In this document: piece after piece, positions 1-5,010 of the stretch
Layout: every line of letters begins with the position of its first letter
Position numbering within the stretch: position 1 is the stretch's first letter
Assembly (NCBI GenBank): GCA_964421785.1
Contig: CAYQZG010000211.1
Location: forward strand, 1 to 5,246
Direction of reading: 5' to 3'
Length of the DNA: 5,246 nucleotides
Source: SKLM01 sp964421785
GTDB taxonomy: Bacteria > Chloroflexota > Anaerolineae > B4-G1
Notes under the pieces: generated by a model
The model's database searches: none
The model's input: the letters and a program-made list of their open reading frames with translations, nothing else
What the model was told of the DNA's origin: nothing
Position numbers and translations under genes: made by a program

Positions 1-241
1 TCAAATCCTGGCCCAGCGTCGCCCCGCTCAACGCCGCCGCCTCGGCCGCTCGGTAGGCCCAGTTGCGGGTCTCCTGTAGCCGATAGATGTCCACCGCAGC
101 TGCTACCACTAGGAGTAGCACCATCAGCAGGAAGATAGCCGCTCCGACGGCTTGCCCGTCCCGCCTTGCATTCTGAGCGGGTCGCGACGTGTCCTGGTGG
201 TCTGTCGTAGGAAGTCTTGGGCTAATCACTATACGAAGCAT
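1..241 (-). CDS. TadG-like pilus-assembly protein, N-terminal part (cut by window edge)
   Basis: The first 80 codons of a gene that runs off the left edge. The ATG at 241 is the first possible start, because an in-frame TAA lies two codons upstream. The product has a polar N-terminal stretch of about 25 residues, then R26-R-D-G-Q-A, one membrane helix (about residues 31-50, rich in Leu, Val and Ala), then VDIYRLQETRNWAYRAAEAA. The basic-Gly-Gln start, the hydrophobic helix, the VD pair and the following RAAEAAALSGA segment resemble the N-terminal Tad domain of TadG-like proteins. These proteins are anchored in the membrane with a large extracytoplasmic remainder. Unlike the TadE-like neighbour, there is no Glu at position +5 after the Gly, so processing by the prepilin peptidase is not predicted. 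The long polar leader before the RR motif is unusual and has no strong ribosome binding site, so the start is the least certain part. The rest of the gene lies outside the window. Confidence 0.72.
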   Translation of the reverse strand, partial: MLRIVISPRLPTTDHQDTSRPAQNARRDGQAVGAAIFLLMVLLLVVAAAVDIYRLQETRNWAYRAAEAAALSGATLGQDL

Positions 242-334
242 CGCTTACTGCCCTGCGTATGGGGACGCTGCTGGTCGTCCAATCCCCCTGATTCCCTGTA
301 CCGGTCCCTGTATGCACGCCGTCGAGTCTGTTCC

Positions 335-769
335 TCACGGTCGAATCCTATCCACCACCCCGTGGTGCATCGAGACGATGGTCGCGTCTCCCGCATTCAT
401 CAACGGGATATCGGGCGTCCAGACCAGCTCTGTGCCCACCATGAAGCGATAACCAAATCCCTCGGAGGCCAGATCAGCGGCCGTGATCTCCGTCACTGTG
501 CTGGCGTCATACAACCTCACCGTCACCTGCGAGCCGTATCCGTGGCCCAGCAGATTGCCCGTCACCTCGTCGCGGATGATGGATTCGGCCGTGGCGTAGT
601 CGCTGGGATTGATGGCCAACACCCTAGCCGCCTTCTCCGTGCCCACGTCCAAAGCGTGCTTCAGGATCACACCCTGGGCCACCTCAAGGCCGCCGAAGAC
701 AAGGAGGATAAGGACCATCAAGACGAACAGCGCCTCAAGCGTGCCCTGCCCACGCCGATCTCCCATCAT
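335..769 (-). CDS. tadE: TadE-like pseudopilin / pilus assembly protein
   Basis: A 144-residue protein, a typical size for TadE-family proteins. Residues 1-7 are a short basic leader (MMGDRRG), followed by Q8-G9-T10-L11-E12 and a hydrophobic helix at about 13-33. This is the class III (prepilin-type) layout, with predicted cleavage after G7 and Glu at +5. After the helix come an amphipathic segment with KAARVLA (residues 46-52) and a mixed alpha/beta C-terminal domain. TadE-family minor pilins are processed by the dedicated A24 peptidase and are needed for fibre assembly. The TLE motif is shared with both Flp pilins upstream, which suggests all three are substrates of the peptidase encoded just before this gene. 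An AGAGG sequence at 776-780 lies 6 nt before the ATG at 769; the adjacent ATG at 766 is an alternative start. A longer in-frame reading up to 973 overlaps the peptidase gene and is rejected. Confidence 0.85.
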   Translation of the reverse strand: MMGDRRGQGTLEALFVLMVLILLVFGGLEVAQGVILKHALDVGTEKAARVLAINPSDYATAESIIRDEVTGNLLGHGYGSQVTVRLYDASTVTEITAADLASEGFGYRFMVGTELVWTPDIPLMNAGDATIVSMHHGVVDRIRP

Positions 770-816
770 CTGAGGCCTCTCTCGGTGAACTCGACCGCGT
801 AGCCTTCTTGCTTCAT
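766..816 (-). other. Possible 16-codon leader ORF between peptidase gene and tadE
   Basis: In the 49-nt spacer between the peptidase gene and tadE, an ATG begins 2 nt after the peptidase stop codon (TGA-CG-ATG). It opens a 16-codon frame, MKQEGYAVEFTERGLR. Its TGA stop is interleaved with the two candidate ATG starts of tadE (ATGATG). This layout would allow ribosomes to be handed from the peptidase gene to tadE. There is no clear ribosome binding site of its own and no recognisable product, so chance is the main alternative. Confidence 0.15.
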
Positions 817-818
817 CG

Positions 819-1430
819 TCACAGCAGGTTGCATCCCCACACGTAGGCCAGGGCACCAGCGGCCAACAGTGGCATCCCTGGCACTTCAGTCCCCGGTCCC
901 TCTCCGCGCAGCGTGAGCCAGAGCGACGCCGGAGCCGCCCTCCCATGCTGCCAGACCAACAAGGCCATCCCAAGCACCAGCTCTGCCAGAACCACGCAGG
1001 CCACCAACAATGGATCAGGGAAGAGGACGATCAGGATCATCATCACCTTGGCGTCGGCCTCCCCCATCACGCTCAGTTTCGCCAGGGCCAGCGAGACGAG
1101 CCACACCAGCGCGACGACCTGCATCGCTTCCGTCCCCACCCCAAAGGCCAGTCCCAGGGCCGCTGCCGCCGGGTGAAAGGCAGCCCACCCATCCGACAGC
1201 AAGACAGCCAGGAAGGCTAAGCCCATGGCCAAGCCATCCAAGGGCCTCCCTCCACTGGCCCCGCCCCACCAGGACCCGCCCGTCGCCAGCAAGGCGACGG
1301 TGACCCACGTCACCCCGACCAGCGGCCACGTCGTGGCCCAGTGCGGCAGCTCGCGGCGACGCACGTCGATGACGGACAGTGTCACCAGCCATACCGTCAC
1401 CACCACCCGGATCACGGGGCTACAGCCCAT
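819..1430 (-). CDS. tadV: Prepilin peptidase, A24 family (TadV/CpaA-like)
   Basis: A 203-residue, strongly hydrophobic protein with about five to six membrane segments. A24 peptidases are membrane aspartyl proteases that cut the leader from prepilins. The two catalytic Asp residues can be placed. D22 lies in VIDVRRRELPHW, matching the family pattern Asp-basic-x-x-(I/L)-Pro. D126 lies in VMGEADAKVM (122-131), the position of the GxGD motif followed by Lys. The C-terminal PGMPLLAAG (184-192) fits the Pro-containing last helix. The usual second Gly before D126 is Ala (GEAD). The N-terminal Cys-rich methylase domain of type IV pilus PilD enzymes is absent, as expected for the short TadV/CpaA type. 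The ATG at 1430 lies 2 nt after the flp2 stop codon and has only a weak ribosome binding site, so translation is probably coupled to flp2. A longer frame reaching 1538 runs inside flp2 and is rejected. Confidence 0.85.
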   Translation of the reverse strand: MGCSPVIRVVVTVWLVTLSVIDVRRRELPHWATTWPLVGVTWVTVALLATGGSWWGGASGGRPLDGLAMGLAFLAVLLSDGWAAFHPAAAALGLAFGVGTEAMQVVALVWLVSLALAKLSVMGEADAKVMMILIVLFPDPLLVACVVLAELVLGMALLVWQHGRAAPASLWLTLRGEGPGTEVPGMPLLAAGALAYVWGCNLL

Positions 1431-1432
1431 CG

Positions 1433-1579
1433 CTACAGCCCATCTTTGATCGCCTGGAGCTTGCCTTTGATGGCGTCGAACAGACCCAAGAAGGTCGGGG
1501 CCAGCACGAGGATCAACAGCGCCGCGATCACGATCCACTCCAGCGTCGACGTCGCACGGCGGCCTCTGAGAAAGCTCAT
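1433..1579 (-). CDS. flp: Flp-type prepilin, second copy (flp2)
   Basis: A 48-residue Flp-type prepilin. It has a nine-residue basic leader, MSFLRGRRA, then TSTLEW with Glu at E14 (+5 after the predicted cut), a continuous hydrophobic stretch at about 16-34, and a short amphipathic tail, DAIKGKLQAIKDGL. Size and layout match Flp major pilins. Two details depart from the usual pattern. The residue before the cut is Ala rather than the nearly invariant Gly, and the residue after Glu is Trp rather than Tyr. The leader and the TLEW core match flp1 position for position, so the two are paralogues, but their tails are unrelated. The start is supported by a GAGG sequence 4 nt upstream and by the leader itself; longer in-frame extensions run through flp1. 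Its stop codon is 2 nt from the start of the peptidase gene. It could be a minor pilin rather than the main fibre subunit. Confidence 0.85.
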   Translation of the reverse strand: MSFLRGRRATSTLEWIVIAALLILVLAPTFLGLFDAIKGKLQAIKDGL

Positions 1580-1593
1580 AGTTCCTCTCTCGA

Positions 1594-1625
1594 CCCTGGC
1601 CCAGACCCGTGAGCCTGAGCCAGGG
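1594..1625 (-). repeat. Inverted repeat (hairpin) between the two pilin genes
   Basis: The arms at 1594-1602 (ccctggccc) and 1617-1625 (gagccaggg) pair over 9 bp, counting one G-U pair in the minus-strand transcript, with a 14-nt loop. There is no U-rich tract after it, so it does not look like an intrinsic terminator. It sits in the 67-nt spacer between flp1 and flp2. It may stabilise or end processed flp1 transcripts so that this pilin is made in excess. That role is inference from position. Confidence 0.4.
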
Positions 1626-1646
1626 CCACTTGCTACACGACTTACC

Positions 1647-1820
1647 CTACGGCACGCTGGGCACGCTGATGCCGCTGACCCAGTCGGAGACCTCGGTCCC
1701 CTCACTGCTGGCGCCGGTGGCCACGGTGTGGATCGCCGCGCCAATGACCAGCGCCACAATCCCACCACCGATGATCCACTCCAGCGTGTTCGTGCCCTTC
1801 TTACCCTTCAAAAACGCCAT
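1647..1820 (-). CDS. flp: Flp-type prepilin, first copy (flp1)
   Basis: A 57-residue prepilin. The leader MAFLKGKKG (1-9) is basic and ends in Gly. It is followed by TNTLEW with E14 at +5, then a hydrophobic stretch at about 16-34 (IIGGGIVALVIGAAIHTVA) and a polar tail rich in Ser, Gly and Val ending in SVPSVP. This matches Flp major pilins in length and in the cleavage layout G|xxxxE, except that Trp replaces the usual Tyr after Glu. It is the stronger candidate for the main fibre subunit: it comes first, has an intact Gly at the cleavage site, has the best ribosome binding site of the two pilins (GGAGG 5 nt before the ATG), and is followed by a hairpin. It is preceded by a 107-nt spacer after tadC with no clear terminator. 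Confidence 0.88.
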   Translation of the reverse strand: MAFLKGKKGTNTLEWIIGGGIVALVIGAAIHTVATGASSEGTEVSDWVSGISVPSVP

Positions 1821-1825
1821 GCATT

Positions 1826-1830
1826 CCTCC
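1826..1830 (-). promoter_or_regulatory. Ribosome binding site of flp1
   Basis: GGAGG on the minus strand, 5 nt before the ATG at 1820. It fixes the start of this short pilin gene and suggests strong translation. Confidence 0.7.
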
Positions 1831-1885
1831 CTCTACTCAACCTGATTCTCCATGTAACCGTCGATCCAACGATCTCAGACCAACC

Positions 1886-1919
1886 CTACGCTCGCTTTCG
1901 TCTGATAGACATCACCTCC
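1886..1919 (-). promoter_or_regulatory. Strong Shine-Dalgarno match with an eight-codon ORF upstream of flp1
   Basis: In the 107-nt spacer between tadC and flp1, the minus strand carries GGAGGTGAT (1911-1919), a nine-base match to the ribosome's anti-Shine-Dalgarno sequence, with no proper gene behind it. An ATG overlapping its end opens a frame of eight codons, MSIRRKRA, then TAG (1886-1888). The ATG is only 2 nt from GGAGG, too close for efficient initiation. The octapeptide resembles the pilin leaders (MSFLRGRRA, MAFLKGKKG). This could be a translational leader, a ribosome loading site, or the remnant of a decayed pilin gene. The rest of the spacer shows no convincing promoter or terminator. 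Confidence 0.3.
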
Positions 1920-1927
1920 AATACGTG

Positions 1928-2779
1928 CTAGGGGAGAGAGCCCACCGTGATCGATCCCAGCAACTGCGCTGCCAGGGGGTAGACCACCAGGACGATCACG
2001 GGCGTGAAGAGGAAAAGCAGCATGGGAAACAGCACCCGCACCGGCGCCGCCTCGATCTGCACCTCAGCCCGACGGTAGACCTCCTCCGTGGCCGCCTCCG
2101 CCGCCTTGCCGAGCGCCTCGGCGTACGCCCCACCCCCTTGCTGGGCCGCGCGCAGCCGCACCAGGAGTGTCCTCAGCTCCGACGCGGCCTCGCCGAACTC
2201 CTCGATCAGCCGTTCCATCAGATCCTCGGGCCGTGAGAACCTGATCAGGTCCTGGTGCGCCCGGAGCCGATCGTAGACAACCCCCTCCAGGCTTTCCTCG
2301 CCTGCCAGGTCGACCAGCGCCGCCCCCAGGCTGCCGCTGAAGACCAGGCGCAGCCGCATCTCCACGATCAGATCCGCGATCTGCCGCCTGGCCTCCTGAC
2401 GCGCGTCCTCCAGACGACGCCGCTTCCACAGGATCGGCACTAGGCCCGCCCCGGCGCCGAGATACCGCATCACCCCACCGAACAGCGTCCAGCTCAGGCC
2501 CAGCCCCAACAGGGCAGCGACGGGCATGTACGGCGCCACATCCGGAACGCCATACAGCTCGTCCTCCGATAGCACCGTGGGCGTCTCCTCCTCCCCACCC
2601 AGCAGCCGCTCCAGGGCCAGCAGATCGCCGGTCCACGCAGTGACCCGATGTCGACTGCCCATACCGTACCGAAACAGGTCGGCCATTGCCGACAGCACAA
2701 CGTGCGTCAGCAGTCCCGCCCCGGCTGCCGCCAGCAGCGGGGGAGCCAGTGTCAACCATCCCGCCAAAGACATCACCAT
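1928..2779 (-). CDS. tadC: Tad pilus platform protein TadC (type II secretion F domain)
   Basis: A 283-residue inner-membrane protein. Hydrophobic segments lie at about 11-31, 84-117 (two helices) and 247-274, with an acidic loop at 62-77. The cytoplasmic region between the second and last segments (about 118-246) carries charged helices typical of the T2SSF fold: RRQIADLIVEMRLRL, then EEFGEAASELRTLL and EALGKAAEAATEEVYRRAE. TadC and TadB together form the membrane platform on which CpaF acts, equivalent to GspF/PilC split into two proteins. The start is uncertain between the ATG at 2779 (chosen, 15 nt after GGAGGT, overlapping tadB by 7 bp) and the ATG at 2773 (TGATG overlap of 1 bp, 281 residues). 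A longer frame from 2884 reads 37 polar residues inside tadB with no sign of conservation and is rejected. The stop codon is TAG at 1928-1930. Confidence 0.86.
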   Translation of the reverse strand: MVMSLAGWLTLAPPLLAAAGAGLLTHVVLSAMADLFRYGMGSRHRVTAWTGDLLALERLLGGEEETPTVLSEDELYGVPDVAPYMPVAALLGLGLSWTLFGGVMRYLGAGAGLVPILWKRRRLEDARQEARRQIADLIVEMRLRLVFSGSLGAALVDLAGEESLEGVVYDRLRAHQDLIRFSRPEDLMERLIEEFGEAASELRTLLVRLRAAQQGGGAYAEALGKAAEAATEEVYRRAEVQIEAAPVRVLFPMLLFLFTPVIVLVVYPLAAQLLGSITVGSLP

Positions 2780-3737
2780 CGGCCTATGCGGCTCACCTCC
2801 TGCGAGAAATACCAGCTGCCACCCACCGCCATCGCCGTGATCGCCATCAGCATCAGCGGACGCGCGACGTAGTAGTCGCGCCACAGGCCCAGCACCGCCA
2901 CGCCCGCCAGGGCCGCCGCGTTCAGCGCCTGCAGCACCCGCAGCGTGGCTCGATTCAACGTCAGCACCGTGCGAGCCCGGTCGCGCAGCTTGCGCGACCG
3001 CCGCACCTGCTCCTCCAACCGCTCCAGCACGGCCTCGGCCACCTCGCTGTCCGCCTGACCCACCCGCGACAGCATCGCGGCCAGGCGGTCGAGCTGCGGC
3101 CAGCCAGCCTCGTGCAGCGTCGCCAGGGCCTGCTCCGCGTCGGCGTCCGTTCGATACCGACGCACGGCCTTCTCCACCACGTGCCGTAGCNNNNNNNNNN
3201 NNNNNNNNNNNNNNNNNNNNNNNNNNNNNNNNNNNNNNNNNNNNNNNNNNNNNNNNNNNNNNNNNNNNNNNNNNNNNNNNNNNNNNNNNNGACAGCTGCC
3301 TCCAGAGACGTGAAGATGCTCTGACTGACCGAGAAGACGCTGCGGAAGGCAGAGATGAAGGTCTCCAGGGTCTGCATCTCCTCCCGACTCATCGAGCTCC
3401 GCGACACGCCCATCAGCCACCCGGCCGCCCCTCCCAGCGCCAGAAACCAGGGCGAGAGCAGCGGATGATGCCAGAGAAGCGCCAGGGCAGCCCCACCGCC
3501 CATCCCCCACCATAGGCTTGACGGCAGCTTCTGAGCGTCATCTTGCTCCATCTGCTCGTCACCCTCTTGGAGATGGTGCCACAGTCTCTCCGCTCGGCTG
3601 CGCAGCCGCCACCGGAGCGCCACGCCAAGCTCGAGGGCGGACGATAGCGCAACCTGCGCTAGGAGATAGACGCCCATAGCAGCAAGGAGCACCGGTGGAC
3701 CCAGTAGGACCATCACGGGCATGGCGAGATTGCTCAT
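2773..3737 (-). CDS. tadB: Tad pilus platform protein TadB (interrupted by assembly gap)
   Basis: One gene read in two parts around a run of N. The part before the gap gives 149 residues: an N-terminal membrane segment (about 8-38), a polar region, a second hydrophobic segment (about 76-111) and the start of the T2SSF domain (TLETFISAFRSVFSVSQS, 123-140). The part after the gap gives 138 residues in a different apparent frame: charged helices (SEVAEAVLERLEEQVRRSRK), then two membrane helices near the C-terminus, ending SRIGRW and TGA. This is the standard TadB layout, and the estimated total of about 320 residues is normal. The frame change comes from the 100-N placeholder, so the gene is probably intact. 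The ATG at 3737 is 19 nt after the cpaF stop codon and has only a weak ribosome binding site (AAGAGTG), which suggests coupling to cpaF. The 3' end overlaps tadC. TadB is the partner of TadC and the presumed contact of CpaF. Confidence 0.85.
2795..2800 (-). promoter_or_regulatory. Ribosome binding site of tadC, inside tadB
   Basis: GGAGGT on the minus strand within the last codons of tadB. It lies 15 nt before the ATG at 2779 and 21 nt before the ATG at 2773. The spacing is longer than usual; it favours 2779 as the start, and termination of tadB translation at 2773 may help initiation. Confidence 0.45.
3191..3290. other. Assembly gap of 100 N inside tadB
   Basis: Exactly 100 unknown bases, the conventional placeholder for a scaffold gap of unknown length. 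If tadB is intact, the 865 known coding bases (stop codon included) imply a true gap length of 2 modulo 3, so 100 cannot be the real length. The missing piece encodes the middle of the T2SSF domain. Confidence 0.98.
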
Positions 3738-3756
3738 CCGTTCACTCTTGTGGTTA

Positions 3757-5010
3757 TCACGCTGCTAGCTCCTCCCAAACCGCCTCCAACGTCGTCGCCC
3801 CCGCCTCGCCCACGTCATACAGGGTCTTCAGCCGGTACCGTCCGTCACCATCCAGGCCCCGGACCTGCACCGCCTGGGCCACGTATCGGTCGCCGGTCCA
3901 CGCATCCTGCCGCAGGTGAATCACCAGGTCCACCCCGGCAGCGATCTGCTCACGGATGGCCCGATGCGGCAGGCCCGTGGTCAGGGCCTTGGTCTCCAGT
4001 CGATACAGGGCGCCCAACGCGTCGTTGCCGTGGATGGTGCTCCAGGCCTTCTTGCCCAGGTTGATGGCGTCCAGAAAGCGCGGGGCCTCGCCCCGCACGA
4101 TCTCGCCGATGATCAACAGGTCCGGCCGCATGCGCGTCACCACCACGTTGAGGATCTCGTCCATCTGGGGGAAGTCGGGACGATCCTCCGGCACCACGAC
4201 TCGCAGCGGGTGCGGATGCCGTATCTTCAGCTCCTCGAAGGTCTCCACCACGGACAGCTGGACGTTGGCGGGGACGTAGAGGCTCATAGCGTTCATCAAC
4301 GTCGTCTTGCCCGAGCCGAACTCCCCACTGACGAGCACCGTCGCCAGGTTCCCCGCCGCCACCTGCGCCAGCAGCTTGGCCACCGGCGGAAGAACCTCCA
4401 GGTCACCCTGTCCGGCCTCGTCGATCAGCCGACCGGGCGTCGCGCGATCCGGCGCTTCCTCAGGCTTGTCGAACGCCCCCAGATCGCTCAGGTCAGCCAG
4501 GGACAGCGCCTGGCGCGAGAAGACACGCACGTTGATGGCCGTCCCCCGCACTGAGAGCGGAGGGATGACGGCCGTGAAACGACTCCCATCGGGCAGGTCG
4601 ACCAGCACGAAGGGCCGATCGCCCTTCATCGTGCGTTGGCCTAGATCCGCTGCCCGATACGCGACCCGATTGAAGTGCAGGTCGTCGGCCATTGCCCCCC
4701 GATCCTCGATCTGCCCTCGGCGCTCCACCTGGACGAAGCCATTGCGGACGATGATCTCCTCCACCCCTTCCTCACTCAGCAGCGGCTCCACCACGCCCAC
4801 GCCCGTCATCATCCCCGACAGCCGTCGGGCCAGGTGCGGCAGTCGCCCATCCACGTGGCGGGCCAGGTTCGACTCCACCAGCACCTGGGCCACGGCAGCG
4901 CGGAAGCGCCCGTGCTCCTCCTCCCCCGCTCGCCAGCCTGGCGGTTGGATGCCCTCATCCAGGATGCGCTGACGGACCTGGGGCAGAAGCGCCATCACAT
5001 CCACAGTCAC
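3757..5010 (-). CDS. cpaF: Tad pilus assembly ATPase CpaF/TadA (secretion ATPase family)
   Basis: A 417-residue cytoplasmic ATPase of the VirB11/GspE-like superfamily that powers pilin assembly. The N-terminal domain contains VGVVEPLLSEEGVEEIIVRN (71-90) and VERRGQI, the usual CpaF region before the ATPase core. The segment SRFTAVIPPLSVRGTAINVR (143-162) also fits. The core shows a Walker A motif GEFGSGKTT (229-237, K235), an acidic box VVETFEELKIRH (254-265), a Walker B-like RPDLLIIGEIVRGEA (295-309, E303) and a His box STIHGND (324-330, H327) followed by ALYRLETKAL. The acidic box normally reads E-D-x-x-E-L; here Asp is replaced by Thr (E-T-F-E-E-L). The catalytic residues otherwise look intact. 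The GTG start at 5010 overlaps the upstream stop codon (GTGA) and has GGAGGT 9 nt upstream; the in-frame ATG at 4995 is less well supported. The gene ends TGA-TAA, 19 nt before tadB. Confidence 0.93.
   Translation of the reverse strand: MTVDVMALLPQVRQRILDEGIQPPGWRAGEEEHGRFRAAVAQVLVESNLARHVDGRLPHLARRLSGMMTGVGVVEPLLSEEGVEEIIVRNGFVQVERRGQIEDRGAMADDLHFNRVAYRAADLGQRTMKGDRPFVLVDLPDGSRFTAVIPPLSVRGTAINVRVFSRQALSLADLSDLGAFDKPEEAPDRATPGRLIDEAGQGDLEVLPPVAKLLAQVAAGNLATVLVSGEFGSGKTTLMNAMSLYVPANVQLSVVETFEELKIRHPHPLRVVVPEDRPDFPQMDEILNVVVTRMRPDLLIIGEIVRGEAPRFLDAINLGKKAWSTIHGNDALGALYRLETKALTTGLPHRAIREQIAAGVDLVIHLRQDAWTGDRYVAQAVQVRGLDGDGRYRLKTLYDVGEAGATTLEAVWEELAA

Noticed and set aside
242..334. Possible promoter (TTGGAC, 17 nt, TACGCA) before the TadG-like gene
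   Set aside because: Too few matches to consensus hexamers; such weak matches are expected by chance in this length.
222..338. 38-codon frame starting GTG across the tadE stop codon
   Set aside because: The overlap start is attractive, but the product has no hydrophobic core or motif, has no ribosome binding site, and overlaps the TadG-like start.
152..802. 216-residue plus-strand reading frame
   Set aside because: It lies antisense to tadE and the TadG-like gene. The product is rich in Arg, His and Ser with no domain pattern, typical of a shadow frame in GC-rich DNA.
1580..1768. Upstream extension of flp2 to 1768
   Set aside because: It would read through flp1 in another frame and bury the nine-residue basic leader that defines the prepilin start.
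1833..1853. Six-codon frame MENQVE before flp1
   Set aside because: No ribosome binding site, very short, and no likeness to pilin leaders.
1341..1931. 196-residue plus-strand reading frame over the pilin region
   Set aside because: Antisense to both pilins and the peptidase start. It has no recognisable motif, while the minus strand has clear pilin leaders, ribosome binding sites and stops.
2780..2884. Upstream extension of tadC to an ATG at 2884
   Set aside because: The added residues lie inside tadB in another frame, are polar and Gly-rich, and have no ribosome binding site. The ATGs at 2779 and 2773 fit the operon junction better.
3916..4554. 212-residue plus-strand reading frame
   Set aside because: Antisense to the conserved ATPase core of cpaF; its Gln, His and Arg bias follows from the complementary strand.
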